A DNA stretch of 64,000 nucleotides from Colletes latitarsis (lineage: Eukaryota; Arthropoda; Insecta; Hymenoptera; Colletidae): contig NC_135137.1 in NCBI RefSeq assembly GCF_051014445.1, positions 21,825,501-21,889,500 on the forward strand, given 5' to 3'. Each line of letters starts with the position of its first letter. Positions within the stretch are counted from its first letter, which is position 1. Under the pieces are notes generated by a model. The model ran no database searches. It had not been told where the DNA came from and saw nothing but the letters and a program-made list of their open reading frames with translations. Below, in pieces: positions 51,600-64,000 of this stretch. A program made the translations under genes and the position numbers.

Positions 51600-53370
51600 G
51601 TACCACATTAATACGTGATTCAAACCAGATAAAACCCGGGATCTGGCCAACAAGCATGCGAAGAAGACAAAATCATGAGCCAGATGCGGGCATACCCCAG
51701 ACCTAACCCATACCTAACCGGTGTTATCCTCTAAAATACTGGCCGAATCCAGGTTTAATGGACTGTTACTGTGTGGTACCACATTACTACGTGATTCAAA
51801 CCCGAAACAACCCGGGATCTGGCCAACAAGCATGCGAACATGGCAAAATCATGACACAGATGCAAGCATATCCCAAACGTAACACAGACCTAGCCGGTGT
51901 TATCCTATAAAATGTTGTACGAAACCAGGTTTAATTGTGTGTTTCAGCGTGGTACCATATGACTACGTGATTCAAACCAGAAAAAACCCGGGATCTGGCC
52001 AACAAGTATGCGAAGAAGGCAAAATCATAAGCCAGATGCGGGCATTACCCAGACCTACCCCGACCAAACCGGTGTTATCCTCTAAATTGCTGACCGAATC
52101 CAGCTTTTATTGACTGTTACTGTGTGGTACCACATTACTACGTGATTCAACCCAGAAAAAACCCAGGATCTGGCCAACAAGTATGCGAAGAAGCCAAAAT
52201 CATGAGCCAGATACGGCCATAACCCAGACCTAACCGGTGTTATCCTCTGAAATACTGACCGATTCCAGGTTTAATGGTCTGTTACTGTGCGGCACCACAT
52301 TACTACTTGATTCAAACCAGAAAAAACCCGGAATCTGGCCAACAAGCATGCAAAAATGGCAAAATCATAAGCCAGATGCGGGCACAACCCAGACCTAACC
52401 CAGACCTAACCGGTGTTGTCCTATAAAATATTGATCGAAACCAGGTTTAATTGACTGCTTCAGTGTGGTACCACATTATTACGTGATTGAGACCAGAAAA
52501 AACCCGGGATCTGGCCAACAAGCATGCGAAGAAGACAAAATCATGAGCCAGAAGCGGGCATACCCCACCCCTAACCCATACCTATCCGGTGATATCCTCT
52601 AGAATATTGATCGAAACCAGGTTTAATTGACAGTTTCAGTGCGGCACCACATTACTACGTGATTCAAACCAGAAGAAACCCGGGATTTGGCCAGTAAGCA
52701 TGCAAAAATGGCAAAATCATAAGCCAGATGCGGGCATAACTCAGACCTAACCCAGACCTAACCGGTTTTGTCCTATAAAATATTGATCGAAACCAGGTTT
52801 AATTGACTGCTTCAGTGTGGTACCACATTACTACGTGATTCAAACCCGAAAAAACCCAGGATCTGGCCAGCAAGCATGCGACAATGGCAAAATCATGAGC
52901 CAGATGCGGGCATAACCCAGACCTAACCAGTGTTATCCTCTAAAATACTGACCAATTCCAGGCTTAATGTACTGCTACGGTGTGGTACCACACCGTGATT
53001 CAAACCAGATAAAACCCGGGATCTGGCCAACAAGCATACGAAGAAGACAAAATCATGAGCCAGATGCGGGCATACCCCACACCTAACCCATACCTAACCG
53101 GTGTTATCCTCTAAAATACTGGCCGAATCCAGGTTTAATGGACTGTTACTGTGTGGTACCACATTACTACGTGATTCAAACCCGAAAAAACCCAGGATCT
53201 GGCCAACAAGCATGCGAACATGGCAAAATCATGACACAGATGCAAGCATATCCCAAACGTAACCCAGACCTAGCCGGTGTTATCCTATAGAATGTTGTAC
53301 GAAACCAGGTTTAGTTGTCTGTTTCAGCGTGGTACCATATAACTACGTGATTCAAACCAGAAAAAACCCG
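51600..53370. repeat. Segmental duplication in satellite, copy 2
   Basis: Partner of 43191-45130. The shared deletion junction is at about 52987. One monomer present in copy 1 is missing here, which accounts for the change in offset from about 8411 to 8246. Confidence 0.75.
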
Positions 53371-55599
53371 GGATCTGGCCAACAAGTATGCGAAGAAGGC
53401 AAAATCATGAGCCAGATGCGGGCATTACCTAACCAGTGTTATCCTCTAAAATACTGAGCAATTCCAGGTTTAATGGACTGCTACGGTGTGGTACCACATT
53501 ACTACGTGATTCAAACCCGAAAAAACCCAGGATCTGGGCAACAAGCATGCGAAGAAGGCAAAATCATAAGCCAGATGCGGACTTAACCCAGAACTAACCC
53601 AGACCTGACCGGTGTTATCCTATAAAATATTTATCGAAACCAGGTTTAATTGTCCGTTTCAGCGTGGTACCACGTTACTGCGTGATTCAAAACCACTGAA
53701 ACCCAGGATCTGGCCAACCAGCATGCGGAAATGGCAAAATCATGAACCAGATGCGGGAATAACCCAGACCTAACCCAGACCTAACCGGTGTTATCCTACA
53801 AAATATTGATCGGAACCAGGTTTAATTGTCCGTTTCAGCGTGGTACCATATGAGTACGTGATACGAACCAGAAAAAACACAGGATCTGGCCAACAAGCAT
53901 GCAAAAATGGCAAAATCATAAGCCAGATGCGGGCATAACCCAGACCTAACCCAGACCTAACCGGTGTTATCCTACCAAATATTGATCGAAACCAGGTTTA
54001 ATTGACTGTTTCAGTGTCTTTCCACATTACTATCTTATTCAAACACGAAAAAACGCAGGATCTGGCCAACAAGTATGCGAAAAAGGCAAAATCATGAGCC
54101 AGCTGCGGGCATAACCCAGACCTAACCCAGACCTAACCGGTGTTACCGACAAAAATATTGATCGAAACCAGGCTTAATTGTCTGTTTCAGTGTGGCGCCA
54201 CAGTACTATCTGATTCAAACCAGAGAAAAACAAGGATCTGGCCAACAAGTATGCGGGAAAGGCATAATCATGAGCCAGATGCGGGCATTACTCAGACCTA
54301 ACCGGTGATATCCTCTAAAATATTCATCGAAACCAAGATGAATGGACTGTTTCAGTGTAGTACCACATTAATACGTGATTCAAACCAGGGAGAAACAAGG
54401 ATCTGGCCAACAAGTATGCGGAAAATGCAAAATCATGAGCCAGATGCGGGCATAACCCAAGCCTAACCCAGACCTGACCGGTATTATCCTATAAAATATT
54501 TATCGAAACCAGGTTTAATTGTCCGTTTCAGCGTGGTACCATATGAGTACGTGATACGAACCAGAAAAAACACAGGATCTGGCCATCAAGTATGCGAAAA
54601 AGGCAAAATCATGAGCCAGATGCGGGCATTACCCAGACCTTACCCAGACCTAATCGGTGTTATCCTCTAAAATATTCATTGAAACTAGGTTTAAATGACT
54701 GTTTCAGTGTGGCGCCACATTACTACCTGATTCAAACCAGAGAAAAACAAGGATCTGGCCAACAAGCATGCGAAAATGGAAAATCATAAGCCAGATGCGG
54801 GCATAACCCAGACCTAACACAGACGTAACACAGACGTAACCGGTGTTATCCCCTAAAATATTGACCGAATCCAGGTTTAATTGCCTTTTACCGTGTGTTA
54901 CCACATTACTACGTGATTCAAACCAGAAAAAACCCGGGATCTGGCCAAGAAGCATGCGAAAATGGCAAAATCATAAGCCAGATGCGGACATAACCCAGAC
55001 CTAACCCAGACCTAACCGGCGTTATCCTACAACATATTGTTCGGAACCAGGTTTAATTGACTGTGTCAGTGTGGTACCACATTACAACGTGATTCACACC
55101 CGAAAGAACCGAGGATCTGGCCAACAAGTATGCGAAGAAGACAAAATCATGAGCCAGATGCAGGAATATCCCAAACGTAACCCAGACCTAGCCGGTGTTA
55201 TCCTATAAAATGTTGAACGAGACCAGGTTTAATTGTGTGTTTCAGCGTGGTACCATATGACTACGTGATCCAAACCAGAAAAAACCTGGGATCTGGCCAA
55301 CAATTATGCGAAGAAGGCAAAATCATAAGCCAGATGCGGGCATAACCCAGACCTAACCCCGACCAAACCGGTGTTACCTACTAAAATATTGATCGAGACC
55401 AGGTTTAATTGACTGCTTCAGAGTGGTACCACATTACTACGTGATTCAAACCAGAAAAAACCCGGGATCTGGCCAAGAAGCATGCGAAAATGGCAAAATC
55501 ATAAGCCAGATGCGGACATAACCCAGACCTAACCCAGACCTAACCGGCGTTATCCTACAAAATATTGATCGGAACCAGGTTTAATTGACTGTTTCAGTG

Positions 55600-56640
55600 G
55601 GGTACCACATTGCTACGTGATTCACTTCCGAAAGAGCCCTGGATCTGGCCAACGAGTATGCCAAAAAGCCAAACTCATGAGCCAGATAGTGGCATATCCC
55701 CGACCGATCCCAGGCATACCCGGTGTTGGCGCCTAAAATATTGTTCGAAACCAGGTTTAATCGACTGTTTCAGTGGGGTACCACATTACTACGTGATTGA
55801 AACCAGAAAAAACCCAGGATCTGTCCAACTAGAATCCGAAACAGACAAACTCATGATCCAGGTAGTGGCATATCCCAGACCTAACCCGGACCTAATAGGT
55901 GCTATCCTCTAAAGTATTCATCGAAATCAGGTTTAATTGACTGTTTCAGAGTGGTACTACATAACTACGTGAGTCAAACCAGAAGAATCCCCGGATCAGG
56001 CCAAGAAGTATGTGAAAAAGGCAAGCTCATGAGCCAGCTGGTGGCATATCCCAGACCTAACCGGTGCTATCCTCAAAAATGCCGATCAAAACCAGGTTTA
56101 GTTCACTGTTTCAGTGCGGTATCACATTACTACGCGATTCAAACCAGAAGAAACCCAGGATCTGGCCAACGGGTATGCAAAAAAGGCAATCTCATGAGCG
56201 AGATGGTGGCATATCCCAGACCTAACCCAGACCTAACAGGTGCTATCCTCTAAGATATTCATCGGAACCAGGTTTAATGGACTGTTTCAGTGTGATTGAA
56301 ACCAGGTTTAGTTCACTGTTTCAGTGTGGTACCACATTACTACGCGATACAAACCAGGAGAAACCCAGCCTCCGGCCAACAAGAATCCGAAACAGGCAAA
56401 CTCATGAGCCAGGTTGTGGCATATCCCCGACCTATCCCCGTCATAGCCGGTGTTATCCTCTAAAATATTCATCGAAACCAGGTTCTATTAACTGTATCAG
56501 TGTGGTACCACATTACTACGTGATTCAAACCCGAAAAGGCCCTGTATCTGGCCAGCAAGCATGCGAAAAAGGCAAAATCATGAGCCAGATGGTGGCATAT
56601 CCCCGACCTATCCCAGACATACCCGGTGTTATCTTATAAA
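55600..56640. repeat. Divergent satellite subfamily, segment 1
   Basis: The monomers still follow the landmark order but carry many shared differences: CCAACGAGTATGCC, GAATCCGAAACAGGC, AAACTCATGAGCCAG, and GTGGCATATCCCCGACC in place of GCGGGCATAACCCAGACC. One monomer near 56284-56310 is truncated, with CAGTGTG joined to ATTGAAACCAGG. The intact CCCAGACCTAA motif is less frequent here. Confidence 0.75.
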
Positions 56641-58020
56641 ATATTGAACGAAACCAGGTATAATTGCCTGTCTCAGCGTGGTACCATATGAGTACGTGAT
56701 ACGAACCAGAAAAAACACAGGATCAGGCCATCAAGTATGCGAAGAAGGCAAAATCATGAGCCAGATGCGGGCATTACCCAGACCTAACCCAGACCTAATC
56801 GGTGTTATCCTCTAAAATATTGATTGAAACTAGGTTTAAATGACTGTTTCAGTGTGGCGCCACATTACTACCTGATTCAAACCAGAGAAAAACAAGGATC
56901 TGGCCAACAAGTATGCGGAAATGGCAAAATCATGAGCCAGATGCGGGCATTACCCAGACCTAACCGGTGTTCTCCTCTAAAATACTGACCGATTCCAGGT
57001 TTAATGGACTGTTACTGTGAGGCACCACATTACTACGTGATTCAAACCAGAAAAAACCCGTGATCTGGCCAACAAGCATGCGAAAATGGCAAAATCATAA
57101 GCCGGATGCAGGCATAACCCAGACCTAACACAGACGTAACCGCAGTTATCCACTAAAATATTGACCGAATCCAGGTTTAATTGACTTTTACTGTGTGGTA
57201 CCACATTACTACGTGATTCGAACCCGAAAAAACCCGGGATCTGGGCAACAAGTATGCGATATAGGCATAATCATGAGCCAGATGCGGGCATAACCCAGAC
57301 CTAACCCAGACATAACCGGTGTTATCCTCTAAATTACTGAGCGATTCCAGGTTTAATTGACTGCTTCAGTGTGGTACCACATTATTACGTGATTGAGACC
57401 AGAAAAAACCAGGGATCTGGCCAACAAGCATGCGAAGAAGACAAAATCATGAGCCAGAAGCGGGCATACCCCACCCCTAACCCATACCTAACCGGTGATA
57501 TCCTCTAGAATATTGATCGAAACCAGGTTTAATTGACAGTTTCAGTGTGGTACCACATTACTAAGTGATTCAAACCCGAAAAAACCCAGGATCTGGCCAG
57601 CAAGTATGCGAAGAAGCCAAAATCATGAGCCAGATGCGGCCATAACCCAGACCTAACCGGTGTTATCCTCTGAATTACTGACCGATTCCAGGTTTAATTG
57701 ACTGTTTCAGTGTGGTTCCACATTACTACGTGATTCAAACACGAAAGAACGGAGGATCTGGCCAACAAGTATGCGAATTAGGCAAAATCATGAGCCAGAT
57801 GCGGGCATAAGCCAGTGCTAACCGGTGCTATCCTCTAAAATATTCATCGAAACCAGTTTTAGTTCACTGTTTCAGTGTGGTACTACATTACTACGCGATT
57901 CAAACCAGAAGAAACCCAGGATCTGTCCTACGAGTATGCCAAAAAGTCAAACTCATGCGCGAGATGCTGGCATATCCCAGACCTAAACCAGACCTAACAG
58001 GTGCTATCCTCTAAGATATT

Positions 58021-59684
58021 CATCGGAACCAGGTTTAATTGACTGTTTCAGTGTGGTACTACATAACTACGTGATTAAAACCAGAAGAAAACCAGGATCT
58101 GGCCAACAAGTATGTGAAAAAGCCAAAATCATGTGCCAGATGCTGGCATAACCCTGACATAACCCAGACCCCTCCGGTGTTAGCTTCTAAAATATTCATC
58201 GAAACCAGGTTTAATAGTCTATTTCAGCGTGGTACCACGTTACTGCGTGATTCAAAACCGATGAAACCCAGGATCTGGCCAACAAGCATGCGAAAATGGC
58301 AAAATCATGAGCCAGATGCGGGCATAACCCAGACGTAATCCGGACCTAACCTGTGTTATCCCATAAAATATTGAACGAAACCAGGTATAATTGTCTGTTT
58401 CAGCGTGCTACCATATGACTACGTGATTCAAACCAGAAAAAACCCAGGATCTGGCCAACAAGTATGCGAAGAAGGCAAAATCATGAGCCATATGCGGGCA
58501 TTACCCAGACCTAACCGGTGTTATCCTCTAAAATACTGACCGATACCAGGTTTCATGGACTGTTACTGTGTGGTACCACATTACTACGCGATTCAAACCA
58601 GAAAAAACTAGGGATCTGGACAACAAGCATGCGAAGAAGGCAAAACGATGAGCCAGACGCGGGCGTAACCCAGACGTAATCCAGACCTAACCGGTGTTAT
58701 ACTATGAAATATTGAACGAAACCAGGTATAATTGCCTGTCTCAGCGTGGTACCATATGAGTATGTGATACGAACCAGAAAAAACACAGGACTGGCCATCA
58801 AGTATGCGAAGAAGGCAAAATCATGAGCCAGATGCGGGCATTACCTAACCAGTGTTATCCTCTAAAATACTGACCAATTCCAGGTTTAATGGACTGCTAC
58901 GGTGTGGTACCACATTACTACGTGATTCAAACCCGAAAAAACCCAGGATCTGGGCAACAAGCATGCGAAGAAGGCAAAATCATAAGCCAGATGCGGACTT
59001 AACCCAGAACTAACCCAGACCTGACCGGTGTTATCCTATAAAATATTTATCGAAACCAGGTTTAATTGTCCGTTTCAGCGTGGTACCACGTTACTGCGTG
59101 ATTCAAAACCACTGAAACCCAGGATCTGGCCAACCAGCATGCGGAAATGGCAAAATCATGAACCAGATGCGGGAATAACCCAGACCTAACCCAGACCTAA
59201 CCGGTGTTATCCTCGACATTACTGACCGATTCCAGGTTTAATGGACTGTTAATGTGTGGTACCACATTACTACGTGATTCAAACACGAAAAATCCCAGGA
59301 TCTGGCCAACAAAGTATGCGAAGAGGGCAAAATCACTAGCCAGATGCGGGCATAACCCAGTCCTAACCGGTGTTATCCTCGAAAATACTGACTGATACCA
59401 GGTTTAATGGACATTTACTGTGTGGTACCACATTAATACGTGATTCAAACCAGAAAAAACCCGGGATCTGGCCAAGAAGCATGCGAAAATGGCAAAATCA
59501 TAAGCCAGATGCGGACATAACCCAGACCTAACCCAGACCTAACCGGCGTTATCCTACAAAATATTGATCGGAACCAGGTTTAATTGACTGTTTCGGTGTG
59601 GTACCACATTACAACGCGATTCAAACCCGAAAGAACTGAGGATCTGGCCAACAAGTATGCGAAGAAGCCAAAATCATGAGCCAG
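58021..59684. repeat. 4.3-kb-spaced duplication, copy 1
   Basis: This matches 62337-64000 at a constant offset of 4316 with only a few differences (for example AAAACGATG at 58645 against AAAACCATG at 62961). The matching continues to the window edge, so the duplicated unit may be longer. Confidence 0.85.
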
Positions 59685-60799
59685 ATGCAGCCATAACCCA
59701 GACCTAACCGGTGTTATCCTCTGAAATACTGACCGATTCCAGGTTTAATGGACTGTTACTGTGTGGCACCACATTACTACGTGATTCAAACCAGAAAAAA
59801 CCCGGGATCTGTCCAGTAAGCATGCAAAAATGGCAAAATCATAAGCCAGATGCGGGCATAACTCAGACCTAACCCAGACCTAACCGGTTTTGCCCTATAA
59901 AATATTGATCGAAACCAGGTTTAATTGACTGCTTCAGTGTGGTACCACATTACTACATGATTCAAACCTGAAAAAACCCAGGATCTGGCCAGCAAGTATG
60001 CGACAATGGCAAAATCATGAGCCAGATGCGGGCATAACCCAGACCTAACCAGTGTTATCCTCTAAAATACTGACCAATTCCAGGTTTAATGGACTGCTAC
60101 GGTGTGGTACCACATTACTACGTGATTCAAACCAGATAAAACCCGGGATCTGGCCAACAAGCATGCGAAAATGGAAAATCATAAGCCAGATGCGGGCATA
60201 ACCCAGACCTAACACAGACGTAACCGGTGTTATCCCCTAAAATATTGACCGAATCCACGTTTAATTGCCTTTTACCGTGTGGTACCACATTACTACGTGA
60301 TTCAAACCAGAAAAAACCCGGGATCTGGCCAACAAGCATGCAAAAATGGCAAAATCATAAGCCAGATGCGGGCATAACCCAGACCTAACCCAGACCTAAC
60401 CGGTGTTATCCTACCAAATATTGATCGAAACCAGGTTTAATTGACTGTTTCAGTGTCTTTCCACATTACTATCTTATTCAAACACGAAAAAACGCAGGAT
60501 CTGGCCAACAAGTATGCGAAAAAGGCAATATCATGAGCCACCTGCGGGCATAACCCAGACCTAACCCAGACCTAACCGGTGTTACCGACAAAAATATTGA
60601 TCGAAACCAGGCTTAATTGTCTGTTTCAGTGTGGCGCCACAGTACTATCTGATTCAAACCAGAGAAAAACAAGGATCTGGCCAACAAGTATGCGGAAAAG
60701 GCATAATCATGAGCCAGATGCGGGCATTACCCAGACCTAACCGGTGATATCCTCTAAAATATTCATCGAAACCAAGATGAATGGACTGTTTCAGTGTAG

Positions 60800-62336
60800 T
60801 ACCACATAACTACGTGAGTCAAACCAGGAGAATCCCCGGATCTGGCCAACGAGTATGTGAAAAAGGCAAGCTCATGAGCCAGAAAGTGGCATATCCCATA
60901 CCTAACCCAGACCTAAACTGTGCTATCCTCTAAAATATTCATCGAAACCAGTTTTAGTTCACTGTTTCAGTGTGGTACTACATTACTACGCGATTCAAAC
61001 CAGAAGAAACCCAGGATCTGTCCTACGAGTATGCCAAAAAGTCAAACTCATGCGCGAGATGCTGGCATATCCCAGACCTAAACCAGACCTAACAGGTGCT
61101 ATCCTCTAAGATATTCATCGGAACCAGGTTTAATTGACTGTTTCAGTGTGGTACCACATTGCTACGCGATTCAAACCAGAAGAAACCCAGGATCTGGCCA
61201 ACGAGTATGCCAAAAAGACAATCTCATGAGCCAGATGCTGGCATATCCCAGACCTAAACCAGACCTAACAGGTGCTATCCTCTAAGATATTCATCGGAAC
61301 CAGGTTTAATTGACTGTTTCAGTGTGGTACCACATTACTACGCGATTCAAACCAGAAGAAACCCAGGATCTGGCCAACGAGTATGCCAAAAAGTCAAACT
61401 CATGCGCGAGATGCTGGCATATCCCAGACCTAAACCAGACCTAACAGGTGCTATCCTCTAAGATATTCATCGGAACCAGGTTTAATTGACTGTTTCAGTG
61501 TGGTGCCACATTACAACGTGATTCAAACCCGAAAGAACGGAGGATCTGGCCAACAAGTATGCGAAGGAGGCAAAATCATGAGCCAGATGCGGGCATAACC
61601 CAGACCTTACCGGTGTTATCCACTAAAATACTGACCGATTCCAGGTTTAATGGACTGTTCCTGTGTAGTACCACATTACTACGTGATTCAATTCAGAAAA
61701 AACCAAGGATCTGGCCAACAAGAATCCGAAAAAGGCAAACTCATGAGCCAGGTTGTGGCATATCCCCGACCTATCCCCGTCATAGCCGGTGTTATCCTCC
61801 AAAATATTCATCGAAACCAGGTTCTATTGACTGTATCAGTGTGGTACCACATTACTACGTGATTCAAACCCGAAAAGGCCCTGTATCTGGCCAGCAAGCA
61901 TGCGAAAAAGGCAAAATCATGAGCCAGATGGTGGCATAACCCTGACCTATCCCAGACCTAACCGGTGTTAGCCTCTAAAATATTCATTGAAACCAGGTTT
62001 AATTTACTGTTTCAGTGTGGTACCATATTGCTACGTGATTCAAACCCGAAAAAGCCCTGGATCTGGCCAACGAGTATACCAAAAAGGCAAACTCATGAGC
62101 CAGATGCTGGCATAACCGTGACCAATCCCAGACCTAACCGGTGTTAGCATCTAAAATATTCATCGGAACCAGGTTTACCTGACTGGTTCAGTGTGGTACC
62201 ATATTATTACGTGATTGAAACCAGAAAAAACCCAGGATCTGGCCAACAAGAATCCAAAAAAGTCAAACTCATGAGTCAAATAGTGGCATATCCCAGACCT
62301 AACCCGGACCTAACAGGTGCTATCCTCTAAAATATT
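60800..62336. repeat. Divergent satellite subfamily, segment 2
   Basis: The same diverged type as 55600-56640. Three successive near-identical monomers around 60960-61490 have AGTATGCCAAAAAGTCAAACTCATG, the rare CGCGAGATGCTGGCATATCCC and AGACCTAACAGGTGC. They look like a small recent local expansion. Confidence 0.75.
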
Positions 62337-64000
62337 CATCGAAACCAGGTTTAATTGACTGTTTCAGAGTGGTACTACATAACTACGTGATTAAAACCAG
62401 AAGAAAACCAGGATCTGGCCAACAAGTATGTGAAAAAGCCAAAATCATGTGCCAGATGCTGGCATAACCCTGACATAACCCAGACCCCTCCGGTGTTAGC
62501 TTCTAAAATATTCATCGAAACCAGGTTTAATAGTCTATTTCAGCGTGGTACCACGTTACTGCGTGATTCAAAACCGATGAAACCCAGGATCTGGCCAACA
62601 AGCATGCGAAAATGGCAAAATCATGAGCCAGATGCGGGCATAACCCAGACGTAATCCGGACCTAACCTGTGTTATCCCATAAAATATTGAACGAAACCAG
62701 GTATAATTGTCTGTTTCAGCGTGCTACCATATGACTACGTGATTCAAACCAGAAAAAACCCAGGATCTGGCCAACAAGTATGCGAAGAAGGCAAAATCAT
62801 GAGCCATATGCGGGCATTACCCAGACCTAACCGGTGTTATCCTCTAAAATACTGACCGATACCAGGTTTCATGGACTGTTACTGTGTGGTACCACATTAC
62901 TACGCGATTCAAACCAGAAAAAACTAGGGATCTGGACAACAAGCATGCGAAGAAGGCAAAACCATGAGCCAGACGCGGGCGTAACCCAGACGTAATCCAG
63001 ACCTAACCGGTGTTATACTATGAAATATTGAACGAAACCAGGTATAATTGCCTGTCTCAGCGTGGTACCATATGAGTATGTGATACGAACCAGAAAAAAC
63101 ACAGGACTGGCCATCAAGTATGCGAAGAAGGCAAAATCATGAGCCAGATGCGGGCATTACCTAACCAGTGTTATCCTCTAAAATACTGACCAATTCCAGG
63201 TTTAATGGACTGCTACGGTGTGGTACCACATTACTACGTGATTCAAACCCGAAAAAACCCAGGATCTGGGCAACAAGCATGCGAAGAAGGCAAAATCATA
63301 AGCCAGATGCGGACTTAACCCAGAACTAACCCAGACCTGACCGGTGTTATCCTATAAAATATTTATCGAAACCAGGTTTAATTGTCCGTTTCAGCGTGGT
63401 ACCACGTTACTGCGTGATTCAAAACCACTGAAACCCAGGATCTGGCCAACCAGCATGCGGAAATGGCAAAATCATGAACCAGATGCGGGAATAACCCAGA
63501 CCTAACCCAGACCTAACCGGTGTTATCCTCGACATTACTGACCGATTCCAGGTTTAATGGACTGTTAATGTGTGGTACCACATTACTACGTGATTCAAAC
63601 ACGAAAAATCCCAGGATCTGGCCAACAAAGTATGCGAAGAGGGCAAAATCACTAGCCAGATGCGGGCATAACCCAGTCCTAACCGGTGTTATCCTCGAAA
63701 ATACTGACTGATACCAGGTTTAATGGACATTTACTGTGTGGTACCACATTAATACGTGATTCAAACCAGAAAAAACCCGGGATCTGGCCAAGAAGCATGC
63801 GAAAATGGCAAAATCATAAGCCAGATGCGGACATAACCCAGAACTAACCCAGACCTAACCGGCGTTATCCTACAAAATATTGATCGGAACCAGGTTTAAT
63901 TGACTGTTTCGGTGTGGTACCACATTACAACGCGATTCAAACCCGAAAGAATTGAGGATCTGGCCAACAAGTATGCGAAGAATACAAAATCATGCGCCAG
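62337..64000. repeat. 4.3-kb-spaced duplication, copy 2
   Basis: Partner of 58021-59684 at offset 4316. It runs off the window end. Confidence 0.85.

Larger units (their letters stand above)
36333..64000. repeat. Tandem satellite array, right arm
   Basis: The same monomer family as the left arm continues to the window edge. Variants common here and rare on the left include GTACCATATGAGTATGTG followed by ATACGAACC, the GACACAGATGCAAGCATATC type, and CCATACCTAACC in place of CCCAGACCTAACC. The KpnI-type dyad is often changed to GCGGCACCACA or GTGAGGCACCACA. No unique gene or RNA is visible. Reading frames of 60-126 codons are monomer artefacts. Confidence 0.97.

Overview
The window holds no ordinary host genes. 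It is a long tandem satellite array (1-28660 and 36333-64000; about 165 or 176 bp per monomer, roughly 330 monomers) broken once by a nested pair of transposable elements (28661-36332). The organism is a eukaryote and most likely an insect. The large inserted element reads as an R1-clade non-LTR retrotransposon, and most monomers carry one to three copies of the 11-mer TTAGGTCTGGG (seen as CCCAGACCTAA on the + strand). That 11-mer extends the insect telomere motif TTAGG; from memory, 11-mers of this type serve as telomere repeats in some Hymenoptera. A hymenopteran subtelomeric or pericentromeric satellite is therefore my best guess, not a demonstrated fact.

Layout. 1-7390: mixed monomers with local duplications, including a perfect 241-bp duplication separated by an A/T-rich filler. 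7391-28660: about four higher-order blocks of 5.2-6.3 kb. 28661-36332: a 7.67-kb insertion on the minus strand, flanked by the 14-bp duplication CATAACCCAGACCT and ending in a 23-nt poly-A tail (poly-T on +). 36347-64000: further satellite, with 8.2-8.4 kb and 4.3 kb segmental duplications and a divergent subfamily near 55.6-56.6 and 60.8-62.4 kb.

The retrotransposon is dead. In sense order (decreasing coordinate) it has a 5' UTR; ORF1 (coiled coil, then three zinc knuckles) with a frameshift and one knuckle His changed to Leu; and ORF2 (APE endonuclease, reverse transcriptase, C-terminal CCHC) with two in-frame stops and FADE at the RT active site. ORF2 is also split by a 1232-bp solo LTR on the + strand (31537-32768) with its own 5-bp duplication ACTGC. 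Removing the LTR plus one duplication (1237 bp) restores the ORF2 reading frame. The order of events was satellite, then LINE, then LTR.

The most striking signal lies inside the LTR, downstream of its TATA box: nine 33-nt hairpins at about 50-nt spacing (32259-32682). Each has a 4-bp outer stem, an invariant CTC/TTCGT internal loop, a 6-bp inner stem and a TWCGC pentaloop. The stems differ between units, but 86 of 90 pairs stay Watson-Crick and 2 more are G.U. I count two-sided changes at seven of the ten stem positions. This looks like a selected RNA (or cruciform DNA) structure array in the leader of an LTR retrotransposon, and I do not recognise it as a described element.
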